A stretch of DNA of 64,000 nt from an uncultured Bartonella sp. (lineage in GTDB: Bacteria > Pseudomonadota > Alphaproteobacteria > Rhizobiales > Rhizobiaceae). Below, piece by piece: positions 51,998 to 60,618 of this stretch (position 1 is its first letter; every line of letters starts with the position of its first letter). The stretch is from NCBI RefSeq assembly GCF_946479275.1, contig NZ_CAMLFE010000005.1:124001-188000 (forward strand), written 5' to 3'. The notes beneath the pieces were generated by a model that worked only from the letters and a program-made list of their open reading frames with translations, was not told where the DNA came from and ran no database searches. The position numbers and the translations under genes were made by a program.

Positions 51998-53503
51998 GTG
52001 GAAACCGGATTATATAAGAATATTGAAAAGAAATTTAATAATAATGTACATTATCTTATAAAAAAAATTCCACTTTTTCTTAAAGATAACTATCTATTTT
52101 TATGTGTATTTTGTGTTTTTTTATGGTTCTTCTGCGCTTTTTATCCTGGAACAGTAGCCAACGATTCATTCGAAATGCTAAAAGAAGCTGTTCATAATAA
52201 TATAGGAAATTGGCACTCTCCACTTATATCAAGGTTTTTTCAACTTATTTTATCAATAACTAGTATAAAAGGCATATTTGTACTAGTGTTTATGATACCA
52301 TTCTTTTTAGGCTTGTACATAATAGCAAGAAATATTTCAAAAGGAATTTTTACAGGTCTTTTATGCATAATAATATTGTTTATTCCTCCCGTTTTTGTTT
52401 TTGTACCCGTTGCTTTGAAAGACACTTATATAGCTTCATTTGCCTTTTTAATATCGGCACTGATGATTGATGGGGCAATTTCAGACAAAAAGAGAACTGC
52501 GGTCTTTTATGCGTTTTCAGTGTTCATTCTTGTATGCTGTTTTTATCTGCGTCCCAACGCGTGCTTTATTGCAGTGCCTCTACTGATCGCAATTTTTATG
52601 GGATGGAAAACTCCGATTATATATCGTTACATCTCATGTCTTGTCCTTGTGCTTTGCGTTATAGCGTCGACCCCGCTTGTCAATTTCAAATTATTGGGAG
52701 CTCGAGATGATGCTCCTGATTTTTCTTTGATGATTTTTGATGTAGCTGGTACAGCAAAATATAGTGGAGTATCCACTCTTCCCGATATTCCTGGTGTTCC
52801 TGACCAAGTAAACCTGTTCCAAAAGTGTTATTCACCTCTCCAATGGGATGCGGTTGCTAATTGGACGGGCCCTGATTGTAACGGTGTTGGGTACTATTTT
52901 TACCATGAGAGAGATTCAGGAAAAGAACGCCTTATGGCAGCCAGACAGGAGCTTCGTAAAGCCTGGATTGCAGCCATCACACAGCATCCAGTGGCTTATT
53001 TAAAACATCGACTAGCTCACTTTAATCGTTTTATTGACTATCTAGGATATGAGCCTGTTTATCGACCAATTTATATCACAACAGTTGGCTTTACTGTTGG
53101 ATATGGCGATCCTGACTATTCGCTCTTTTACTTGGTTAAGCCTCCTCGGCTGTGGAATTCTGTTATTAATATGGATTTGGCAAACCAACTGTGGTTCCAC
53201 CCTTATGTTAGTTTGCTTATTCTATTATTTTTCTATCTTGCAACGCTCACAACAAACGACCGCTTTAACCGGACATTGAACGTTGTTGCTTTTTCTGGTT
53301 TGACCTACTTCGTTGGCTTCTTATTCGTCGGTGTTTCAAGTGACTTCCGGTATTGTTATCCAAGCTTGCTGTTGAGTATTTTGTGCATCTTAGCTGCACT
53401 CGGCTATTATAGTCAGAAACGGCAAGTGTTCGGAAATAGAACAACGCGAATTATTGCAACCGCAGTCACTGTACCATTATTGTTGATCGGCATAATCTTT
53501 TAA
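51998..53503 (+). CDS. GT-C-like membrane glycosyltransferase, module B
   Basis: The 501-residue paralogue of the 49948 protein shares the FYPGTVANDSFEML loop (with NDS in place of YDS), GVSTLPDIPGVPDQ, QHPVAYLKHRLAHFNRFIDY and NQLWFHPYVSLLILLFFYL. Divergence is concentrated in the periplasmic segments likely to bind the acceptor sugar. The GTG start has GAGGAAGG upstream. It is followed after 50 bp by a GtrB-like gene. A distinct specificity from module A is likely. Confidence 0.8.
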   Translation: METGLYKNIEKKFNNNVHYLIKKIPLFLKDNYLFLCVFCVFLWFFCAFYPGTVANDSFEMLKEAVHNNIGNWHSPLISRFFQLILSITSIKGIFVLVFMIPFFLGLYIIARNISKGIFTGLLCIIILFIPPVFVFVPVALKDTYIASFAFLISALMIDGAISDKKRTAVFYAFSVFILVCCFYLRPNACFIAVPLLIAIFMGWKTPIIYRYISCLVLVLCVIASTPLVNFKLLGARDDAPDFSLMIFDVAGTAKYSGVSTLPDIPGVPDQVNLFQKCYSPLQWDAVANWTGPDCNGVGYYFYHERDSGKERLMAARQELRKAWIAAITQHPVAYLKHRLAHFNRFIDYLGYEPVYRPIYITTVGFTVGYGDPDYSLFYLVKPPRLWNSVINMDLANQLWFHPYVSLLILLFFYLATLTTNDRFNRTLNVVAFSGLTYFVGFLFVGVSSDFRYCYPSLLLSILCILAALGYYSQKRQVFGNRTTRIIATAVTVPLLLIGIIF

Positions 53504-53553
53504 ATCGATGGCTTTGGAACTTTTGACATCTGATATTAACTGGAAGAAGAAAT

Positions 53554-54468
53554 ATGGAAAAGTGTTCGATCGCAGTTGTTATTCCTTGTTATAACGAGGA
53601 AATCACCGTCAAATCTGTCATCACGGATGCGAAGCGTTACATTAAAGACGCGACAATTTATGTCTATGACAATAATTCTTCTGATGACACCATCAAAATA
53701 GCAAAAGAAGCCGGTGCAATTGTCCGTAGTGAAAAACGGCAAGGCAAAGGCAATGTTATCAAGCGTGCATTCAGAGAACTTGATGAAGATGTGATATTGA
53801 TTGTCGACGGCGATTCAACTTATGATTTGTCCATCGCTCAATCTGCGATTGACAAATTTATTGATGAAAAACTTGACTATATGAATATTCGTCGGGTTTC
53901 AGAAGCAAAAGAGTCCTATCCCTTTGGCCATCGTTTCGGAAATAAAGCGTTAACTGGTGCGATACAGTTTATCTTCGGTCGGCAAATTACCGATATGTTA
54001 TCCGGATATAAGATATTTTCGCGTAAATTCGTCAAATCATTTCCGATTTCTTCCAATGGTTTTGAAATCGAAACAGAAGTCACTGTTCATGCTTTGGAAA
54101 TGAATGTTGCACTGGATGAAATCGAAGCCCCCTACGGAGAACGTCCAGAAGGTTCCGAAAGCAAGCTTTCAACGATTAAAGACGGTTTTCTGGTAGGTGT
54201 TACCATCATCCGACTTATCCAGTTGGAACGCCCCTTTATGTTTTATTCCATCGTTGCATTGTTGTTCTGGATACTTTCACTTGCCTGTGGCATTCCAGTA
54301 ATTACCGAATATGCAAGAAGCGGACTGGTTCCACGCTTACCAACAACAATTCTTGCAGGTTTTCTTGGTATATTGGGAGCCATGAGCTTTATGGTCGCCC
54401 TTATTCTGGATCTCGTCAAGAAAACTCGCGCTGATATGAAAAAACTTGCTTACCTTGCGGTGAAATAA
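53554..54468 (+). CDS. GtrB-like polyprenyl-phosphate glycosyltransferase, copy 1
   Basis: The 304-residue protein has an N-terminal GT2 catalytic domain of the dolichol-phosphate-mannosyl-synthase type: VVIPCYNEEITVKSV, nucleotide and metal motif IVDGDSTYD, and the acceptor-side RPEGSESKLSTIKDG. Two C-terminal membrane helices follow. In the family it links a sugar from UDP- or GDP-sugar to undecaprenyl phosphate on the cytoplasmic face. It differs from copy 2 (56380) at about 13 residues, 11 of them after residue 205. It follows module B and probably supplies it; it may also supply module A. Confidence 0.9.
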   Translation: MEKCSIAVVIPCYNEEITVKSVITDAKRYIKDATIYVYDNNSSDDTIKIAKEAGAIVRSEKRQGKGNVIKRAFRELDEDVILIVDGDSTYDLSIAQSAIDKFIDEKLDYMNIRRVSEAKESYPFGHRFGNKALTGAIQFIFGRQITDMLSGYKIFSRKFVKSFPISSNGFEIETEVTVHALEMNVALDEIEAPYGERPEGSESKLSTIKDGFLVGVTIIRLIQLERPFMFYSIVALLFWILSLACGIPVITEYARSGLVPRLPTTILAGFLGILGAMSFMVALILDLVKKTRADMKKLAYLAVK

Positions 54469-54820
54469 CATTCATGATGATAGATGCAATTGTTGTGCTA
54501 ACAAATTTCACAATCTTTCTATACTATTAGGCAACGTTTATTTTTAATCAATACTGATAAAACGAGATTGGATGCATATTAATTTTTAGAATTACACAAA
54601 TTTTTCAGCGAAATAATTATAAAATAACTTAATATATTACAGTTATTTTGTATAATTTTATATATTATTTCAAATGTATCTTTATTGAAACCTTATGATT
54701 GACTTGATGAACCGCGCAATATAAAGCTTCCGTTTCAAGCAGGTGCATACAGATCGAGAGCACTGTTTTTAAATTAGCACTCAGTGACCAGCATTTTGAT
54801 GATGTGAGGAAGGCTAAGCA
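54469..54820. repeat. Region before module C with a diverged leader copy
   Basis: From about 54690 the sequence follows the leader of modules A and B (GACTTGATGAACCGCGCAAT, GCAGGTGCATACAGATC) at perhaps 80 percent identity by eye. The AT-rich first part of the leader is not conserved. No ORF is supported. Confidence 0.65.
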
Positions 54821-56329
54821 GTGGAAACCAAATTATATAAGAATATTGAAAAGAATTTTGATAATAAAGCATATTATTTTATAAAAAACATTCCACTTTT
54901 TCTGAAAGATAACTATCTACTTTTATGTATATTTTGTGCGTTTTTATGGTTATTCTACGCCTTCTATCCTGGAACAGTTGCGTATGATTCATTTGTTATG
55001 TATGCGGATGCATATAACAATCATACTGGAAATTGGCACTCTGCTCTCCTGATAAGATTCTGGCGCATCATTCAATCGGTTACCGATATAAAGGGTATTT
55101 ATGTATTTATACCTTTGGCTGCAACCTGCTTGGGATTGTATATAACCGCTAAACATATTTCCAAAGGAATTTTAACTGGCATTATCTGCATATTGATATT
55201 GTTTTTGCCTCCTATTTTTACCTATATCACCACTGTTTTGAAGGATACTTATGTCGCTTCATTAGTCTTTTTGATAGCAGCATTGATGATGGATAGAGCA
55301 ATTTCAGACAAAAAGAAAACAACGTTATTTTGTGTGTTTTCAACGGTTATTCTGGTGTTTTGCTTTTTCGTACGCTCCAACGGATGTTTTATTGCAGTGC
55401 CTCTTCTTATAGCGATTTTTATGGGCTGGAAAGCTCGGATTATTTATCGTTATATTGCGTGTCTCATCCTTGTGATTTGTGTTATCGTGGCAACACCATT
55501 TATTGATCTTAAATTATTACACGCAGATGACGAAGCTCCTGATTTTTCTTTATTGATTTTTGATATAGCTGGTACAGCAAAATATAGTGGAGTATCTACT
55601 CTTCCCGATATTCCAGGTGTTCCTGACCAAGTAAGCCTGTTCAAAAACTGTTATTCAAATACCCAGTGGGATTCTGTCTCTAGTTGGGCGAGCGCCAACT
55701 GTAACAGTGTTGCGGCCTACTTTTACCATGAGAGAGATTCAGGAAAAAAACACCTTAAGGCAGCCAGACAGGAGCTCCGCAAAGCTTGGATCGCAGCCAT
55801 CACACAGCATCCGGTAGCTTATTTAAAACACCGTTTTTCATTTTTTAACCGGTTTATAGACTATCAAGGCCATCAGCCTGTTTTTCAACCATTTTACATT
55901 GAAAAAGTCGGTTTCATCGATATGGTAGATCGTGACCAAAACCGTGCGCTCACCTACACGATTAATCCTCCGGATTTATGGAACACTGTTATTCATATGG
56001 ATTTGGCAAAACAACTATGGTTTCACCCTTATGTCAGTTTGCTCATTCTGTTATTTTTCTATTTGGCAACGCTTGGCACTAGCGACCGGTTCAACCGAAC
56101 ATTGAATGTTGTCGCTTTTTCCGGCTTGATATACCTTGTCGGTTACTTATTCGTCGGTGTTTCAAGTGAGTTCCGGTATTCTTATCCGAGCTTGCTGTTG
56201 AGTATTTTGTGCATCTTCGCTGCATTCGGCTATTATAGTCAGAAGCATGAAGTATTCGGAACAAAGAAAACAAGAATTATAGCAGCCTCGGTTACTATAC
56301 CTTTATTTTTAGTCGGCATAGTCTTATAA
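54821..56329 (+). CDS. GT-C-like membrane glycosyltransferase, module C
   Basis: The 502-residue paralogue keeps FYPGTVAYDSFVMY, NWHSALL, GVSTLPDIPGVPDQ, HPVAYLKHRFSFFNRFIDY and KQLWFHPYVSLLILLFFYL. Its N-terminus is closest to module B, while the LIPLAATCxGLYI segment is closer to module A, hinting at exchange between copies. GTG start as in the others. A GtrB-like gene follows after 50 bp. Confidence 0.8.
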   Translation: METKLYKNIEKNFDNKAYYFIKNIPLFLKDNYLLLCIFCAFLWLFYAFYPGTVAYDSFVMYADAYNNHTGNWHSALLIRFWRIIQSVTDIKGIYVFIPLAATCLGLYITAKHISKGILTGIICILILFLPPIFTYITTVLKDTYVASLVFLIAALMMDRAISDKKKTTLFCVFSTVILVFCFFVRSNGCFIAVPLLIAIFMGWKARIIYRYIACLILVICVIVATPFIDLKLLHADDEAPDFSLLIFDIAGTAKYSGVSTLPDIPGVPDQVSLFKNCYSNTQWDSVSSWASANCNSVAAYFYHERDSGKKHLKAARQELRKAWIAAITQHPVAYLKHRFSFFNRFIDYQGHQPVFQPFYIEKVGFIDMVDRDQNRALTYTINPPDLWNTVIHMDLAKQLWFHPYVSLLILLFFYLATLGTSDRFNRTLNVVAFSGLIYLVGYLFVGVSSEFRYSYPSLLLSILCIFAAFGYYSQKHEVFGTKKTRIIAASVTIPLFLVGIVL

Positions 56330-56379
56330 GTCAGTGACTTTAGAACTTTTGACATCTGATATTAACTGGATGAAGAAAT

Positions 56380-57294
56380 ATGGAAAAGTGCTCGATCGCA
56401 GTTGTTATTCCTTGTTATAACGAGGAAATCACCGTCAAGTCTGTCATCACGGATGCGAAGCGTTACATTAAAGACGCGACAATTTATGTCTATGACAATA
56501 ATTCTTCTGATGACACCATTAAAATAGCAAAAGAAGCCGGTGCAATTGTCCGTAGTGAAAAACGACAAGGCAAAGGCAACGTCATCAAACGCGCATTCAG
56601 AGAACTCGAAGAAGATGTGATATTGATTGTCGATGGCGATTCAACTTATGATTTATCCATCGCCCAATCTGCGATTGACAAATTTATTGATGAAAAGCTT
56701 GACTATATGAATATCCGGCGGGTTTCCGAAGCAAAAGAGTCCTATCCTTTTGGCCATCGTTTCGGAAATAAAGCGCTAACCGGTGCAATACAATTTATCT
56801 TCGGTCGGCAGATTACAGATATGTTATCCGGATATAAAATTTTTTCGCATAAATTCGTCAAATCATTCCCTATTTCATCAAATGGCTTTGAAATCGAAAC
56901 AGAAGTTACTGTTCATGCTTTAGAAATGAATGTTGCACTGGATGAAATCGAAGCCCCCTATGGAGAACGTCCTGAAGGTTCCGAAAGCAAGCTTTCAACG
57001 ATTAAAGACGGTCTTCTGGTTGGTCTTACCATCATCCGTCTTATCCAGTTGGAACGCCCCTTTTTGTTTTATTCCGTGGTTGCACTGTTGTTCTGGATTA
57101 TCTCTCTAACCTTTGGCATTCCGGTCATTACCGAATATGCAAGAAGCGGACTGGTTCCGCGGCTGCCAACAGCAGTTCTTGCCGGTTTTCTCGGACTGTT
57201 AGGCGCTATGAGCTTTATGGTTGCGCTTATTCTGGATCTCGTCAAGAAAACACGGGGCGATATGAAGAAACTTGCTTACCTTGCGGTAAAATAG
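56380..57294 (+). CDS. GtrB-like polyprenyl-phosphate glycosyltransferase, copy 2
   Basis: The 304-residue protein has the same domains as the 53554 protein, with about 96 percent identity counted by eye. The catalytic half is almost unchanged; nearly all differences lie in the membrane helices (for example FWIISLTFGI versus FWILSLACGI). The preceding 50 bp are also nearly identical to those before copy 1, so the duplication includes the intergenic spacer. The gene ends the accessory block. Confidence 0.9.
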   Translation: MEKCSIAVVIPCYNEEITVKSVITDAKRYIKDATIYVYDNNSSDDTIKIAKEAGAIVRSEKRQGKGNVIKRAFRELEEDVILIVDGDSTYDLSIAQSAIDKFIDEKLDYMNIRRVSEAKESYPFGHRFGNKALTGAIQFIFGRQITDMLSGYKIFSHKFVKSFPISSNGFEIETEVTVHALEMNVALDEIEAPYGERPEGSESKLSTIKDGLLVGLTIIRLIQLERPFLFYSVVALLFWIISLTFGIPVITEYARSGLVPRLPTAVLAGFLGLLGAMSFMVALILDLVKKTRGDMKKLAYLAVK

Positions 57295-57518
57295 CAATCA
57301 TAATTATAGATCCGTTTGTTGCGCCAATCGTTTTATCTCACGGTCGCCCTTTCCGCTTTTTCAGGGATGGGGAAAATTCCAACTGCTATAAATCCGGTTT
57401 GATGAAACGGAGTTTAGGAACAGCGCTTTCCGCAGCTTTCTGGGCTTTCATTTGTCTGATGACAACAGCATCCGGTTTTTAACAAAAGCAAAAATCAACG
57501 AATTGAATATTGAACCAC

Positions 57519-57545
57519 AGCCCCGCTTTTCGCGGGGTTTTTTAT
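57519..57545 (+). terminator. Rho-independent terminator before the lysis genes
   Basis: CCCCGC (57521-57526) and GCGGGG (57532-57537) surround TTTTC and are followed by TTTTTTATT. It closely matches the terminator at 48819-48846. It ends transcription from the glycosyltransferase block; the gap 57295-57577 holds no gene. Confidence 0.9.
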
Positions 57546-57577
57546 TGCCTTCATTTATCATTGATAAAGGAAACACC

Positions 57578-58243
57578 ATGACACGACAAATCAACCCCCA
57601 CGGTCTTGAAAAACTGAAACAATGGGAAGGTCTCAAAACCAAAGCTTATAAAGATGCCGGCGGCGTCTGGACAATCGGCTACGGGCACACGGCAGCGGCT
57701 GGAACGCCCGCACCACACCAAGGAATGGTTATCACCGAAGCCGACGCGGAAAGCATTCTCCTGAAAGATCTTACGCAATATGAAGCGGCTGTCGAGAACA
57801 ACGTCAATGTCAAACTCAACGACAATGAATTTGCCGCTCTTGTATCCTTTACATTTAACGTCGGCATCAATGCTTTCAAAAATTCTTCACTTCTCAAAAA
57901 ACTCAATAAAGGCAATTTTGATGCGGTTCCATCTGAACTGATGAAATGGGTCAAAGCAGGGGGCAAAAAGCTTCAAGGCCTTGTCAATCGGCGGCGGGCT
58001 GAAGCGTATCTCTGGATGGAAGGCGCTTTTGTCGCTTCCAAAGATGTCGTGCCGGAACAAAAAACTGTTCATCCGGTGTTGAAGCCGGAAGTCGTCGGGC
58101 CGGTTATCAGCGCCGCTTCCGGCTTGACCGGTTTTGCCACCGGTTCGGGGCCTTTCCAATGGGCGTTAGCCGCCGTCATGGTGATCGGCGTTGCAATCGG
58201 CAGTTTCTATTTCATTAAACGATTGCGAGAGGCGGAATTATGA
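57578..58243 (+). CDS. Phage lysozyme (GH24) with C-terminal membrane anchor
   Basis: The protein is 221 residues from the ATG at 57578 (AAAGGA upstream). The GH24 triad is Glu17, Asp26 and Thr32 in WEGLKTKAYKDAGGVWTIGYG, with exactly the T4-lysozyme spacing. The fold continues to FTFNVGINAF and RRRAEAYLWMEG. A linker and then one hydrophobic helix (WALAAVMVIGVAIGSFYFI) follow, ending with KRLREAEL. The enzyme cuts peptidoglycan; a C-terminal anchor differs from the N-terminal SAR anchor of many endolysins. There is no N-terminal signal. The longer frame from 57452 runs through the terminator and is rejected. Confidence 0.9.
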   Translation: MTRQINPHGLEKLKQWEGLKTKAYKDAGGVWTIGYGHTAAAGTPAPHQGMVITEADAESILLKDLTQYEAAVENNVNVKLNDNEFAALVSFTFNVGINAFKNSSLLKKLNKGNFDAVPSELMKWVKAGGKKLQGLVNRRRAEAYLWMEGAFVASKDVVPEQKTVHPVLKPEVVGPVISAASGLTGFATGSGPFQWALAAVMVIGVAIGSFYFIKRLREAEL

Positions 58244-58506
58244 CTGCATTCGAACGTCTGTCAATCACCATTGCCATCATCATTGTTGTTATTCTTGCCG
58301 CCGCTTCCGGCGGTCTTTTTATCGGGCAACGATTAGAAAAACAAAAATCGCTTGCAGCCGCCAACGCTGCCTTCCAAAAATCACGCGAGGTTGAAAATGA
58401 AGTTGAAGCTCTTACCCCTTACAATCGCTGCCTTGCTCTTGGCGGGGTGTCAAACGAATGCGCGGTTCTCCTGCGCGGGTTGGACAAAACCGCCAAAGGT
58501 GAATGA
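58240..58506 (+). CDS. Inner-membrane spanin candidate (Rz-like)
   Basis: The 88-residue protein has one N-terminal membrane helix (LSITIAIIIVVILAAASGGLF) followed by a charged periplasmic helix (QRLEKQKSLAAANAAFQKS), as in i-spanins. It overlaps the lysozyme by 4 bp (ATGA) and contains most of the start of the o-spanin frame. With that lipoprotein it would fuse the two membranes at lysis. It is short for an Rz protein. Confidence 0.72.
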   Translation: MTAFERLSITIAIIIVVILAAASGGLFIGQRLEKQKSLAAANAAFQKSREVENEVEALTPYNRCLALGGVSNECAVLLRGLDKTAKGE

Positions 58507-58597
58507 CGCTCCACGCCTTGTAGAAACCGAACCGGCAATCACCAAATGGATCATCTCGACTGACCGTTTTGGGCAAAAACAGAAATGCTGGAAATGA
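58397..58597 (+). CDS. Outer-membrane lipoprotein spanin candidate (Rz1-like), overlapping out of frame
   Basis: The 66-residue protein starts at ATG 58397. A lipoprotein signal peptide ends in the lipobox LLAGC (Cys at about 17); the mature part is about 50 residues with few prolines. It starts inside the Rz-like gene in a different frame and extends 91 bp past it. This overlap is characteristic of Rz/Rz1 pairs. The longer frame from 58352 would bury the lipoprotein signal and is rejected. Confidence 0.75.
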   Translation: MKLKLLPLTIAALLLAGCQTNARFSCAGWTKPPKVNDAPRLVETEPAITKWIISTDRFGQKQKCWK

Positions 58598-58988
58598 AAA
58601 AACTTCTTAGTCTTTTGCCAATAGGCGTTCATTAAAAGACTATAAATTGGCGGCGGGTTGATAACGATGTTTTTATATACTTTGTCGGACAATCCGGGAA
58701 AAACCATCTTACGGACAACTAAAAGCAATTTTCCGACCAAAGCCGGATCACCAGTTTTATAATAAAATATGAAATGCGGCATTTCGCAGTTTCCAATAAA
58801 TATCATTGATGAAAAATTCCGCCCTCATTCTATCTCCCAGAGAATTACAAATATGTTCGATTTATTAAAGTTCTACTTGCCCCTCTCCGTCGACACAGCT
58901 TGCGCCCGCTTATCATAATATTCGCCGACTAACTTATGAGAGCAAATAATGTTCAAACAACGCTTCACGCCTTTTATGGAATAATCAA
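58598..58988. other. Intergenic region in the lysis module
   Basis: These 391 bp hold no supported gene. A leftward 118-codon frame covers the o-spanin region and looks like a shadow. Confidence 0.4.
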
Positions 58989-59333
58989 ATGTCAGAAAAC
59001 AATCCCCCTCCCGACTGGCTTGCTCATCTTGTCAGGTTCGGACTTCTTGCTCTTGCCGGTGCTTGCGGCAGCTTTTTAAGCCAGCTTAACAGCGCGCCAA
59101 AAAAATGGCCTCAACGTGTCATGGAATGGGTTGGCGGTGCTTTATGCGCCATTTATGGAGCGGAACTTGCCGCCAATGCACTTTATCACCTTCTCGATAA
59201 ATCCGACCTTATTGACGGTTCCTACGCCGTTCCGGAAAAATTCCTTGGCCTTGCCGGTTTTTTATGCGGTGCTTTGGGTGTCGTAGCTATTGATATTGGA
59301 ATAGGATTTTTGAAAAGAAAATTCGGCTCATAA
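58989..59333 (+). CDS. Holin candidate, three membrane segments
   Basis: The 114-residue protein has three hydrophobic segments at about residues 12-32, 47-66 and 84-106, with a hydrophilic start (SENNPPPDWLAHLV) and a basic C-terminus (KRKFGS). Size, topology and position beside lysozyme and spanins fit a holin. The order lysozyme-spanins-holin is reversed from the usual one. It may equally be a phage membrane protein without pore function. Confidence 0.7.
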   Translation: MSENNPPPDWLAHLVRFGLLALAGACGSFLSQLNSAPKKWPQRVMEWVGGALCAIYGAELAANALYHLLDKSDLIDGSYAVPEKFLGLAGFLCGALGVVAIDIGIGFLKRKFGS

Positions 59334-59999
59334 CCAAGTTTTCGTAACCGTTCCTCATGCAACCGGTAAACCGGCCGTGTTCACATTGGATCAATAAAAG
59401 CCGGAACATAGTGATGCATGAGCGAAAAGAACTTTCAAGCTTTGCCACAACCGGTTCACTATCCTTTTGAATATCGCAGTTTGATCGGCAACAGAACGAC
59501 ACAAAACAGCGATCAAATCCGAAAAAAGCCGCTTTAAATCCTCATGAAACTTTGGATTATCGGATAACCGGTAATCCTATTATCTGTTATTTTGCCTTTT
59601 ATAACGCGAAAAACCCCGTCCTGACGGGAATATGACCGAAGGGCAGTAAAGCCGTTTTAGACTACGCCGCATCTTCTCCCCGCCTCATGGCTTCTCCCCT
59701 TCTCTTTGCCTCTCCCCGTCTCTTTGCTTCTCCCCGTCTCTCTGCTTCTCCCCGTCTCTTTGCTTCTCCCCGTCTCTTTGCTACTCTCCGTCTCTTGGCT
59801 TATAATTTCATAATCTGGAGTCCTGTTTGAACTCCAAGCCTTGGATGTTCGACATAGCAATCCTGCTTCAACCTTAAATTGACCAGTCTGGCACAATTTT
59901 CCGATTGTTTTTCAAACCCGATTGACAGGCTCTGAAACAAAAATGAAAAGCAAAATTTTAACGCAGGATCCAAACGTCATAGAGAAAAAAACGGGGAAT
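59334..59999. other. Region after the holin with 18-bp repeats
   Basis: It holds the seven-copy repeat described separately. The leftward frame through the repeats (59657-59896) has a TTG start without a ribosome site and is not called. Nothing else was found. Confidence 0.45.
59673..59798 (+). repeat. Seven tandem 18-bp repeats
   Basis: CTTCTCCCCGTCTCTTTG is the central unit (59745 and 59763 are identical); copies at 59673, 59691, 59709, 59727 and 59781 vary, with the outer copies most diverged. Edge decay is typical of arrays that expand and contract by slippage. Confidence 0.88.
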
Positions 60000-60212
60000 C
60001 TATTCGATTGGCAGTTTCGGTTTCCAGCCCCGACCATAGCCGACAGACATAGCAGAAGCCGCAACTTCAATTTGGTGGATCAGCATTTTCCGTTCTTCAA
60101 GCAAAGCTCTAATGAGGGCTTTTGCATCCCCGTCATAGGCTGCAATGAGGCCATCAATATCGTCTTCACAACTATCGTTTGAAACAGCTTTGCTCACTTT
60201 ACGCGACTCCAT
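60000..60212 (-). CDS. Small helical protein of a Rhizobiales family
   Basis: The 70-residue protein has CEDDIDGLIAAYDGDAKALI, then ALLEERKMLIHQIEVA and a GYGRGWKPKLP end. Small proteins with a D-Ax-AL-ALL helical core and a Gly-Arg-Gly-Trp tail recur in Rhizobiales genomes and prophages without known function. ATG start with a weak GAGAAC site. It lies alone at the right end of the prophage. Confidence 0.65.
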   Translation of the reverse strand: MESRKVSKAVSNDSCEDDIDGLIAAYDGDAKALIRALLEERKMLIHQIEVAASAMSVGYGRGWKPKLPIE

Positions 60213-60618
60213 TTTTGTTCTCGTATTGTTCTTATTTTTCTAAAAAGAGTCAATGAAAAAATCGTTGAGACGAATAGTCCAAACGAACCTTTTATATAAA
60301 TTATATGCGATTGATGAACGTGGGTTTCAAGCCGCACTTCCTTTTCAGTTCAACTGCAAATCCACATTCCTTGAAGAAAATTGATTTCTGATTAATCAGA
60401 ATTTTTGCACTTATTTTTCAAGGATTTTCCAGCCTAAAGACCAACGAAATTACAAAATATAATACTGGCTCACGCTGGTTCCCGTTTGCTTGAAACCGCT
60501 TTGTTTTGCCGCATTTTCCGATAACCTCGCGGGGAAAAAGAAAAATAATTGAAGCCATCGTCCGTCCTGAAAGACGTAAAGCAATTTCCTGTCACCAATC
60601 CCTGCCATCACAAGCTTC

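Noticed and set aside
57452-57577. N-terminal extension of the lysozyme frame
   Set aside because: It would run through a strong terminator; the ATG at 57578 has a good ribosome site and the GH24 domain begins right after it.
59657-59896. Leftward frame encoding six-residue SKETGR repeats
   Set aside because: TTG start without ribosome site; the repeat unit is 18 bp so any frame stays open. Recorded as a repeat instead.
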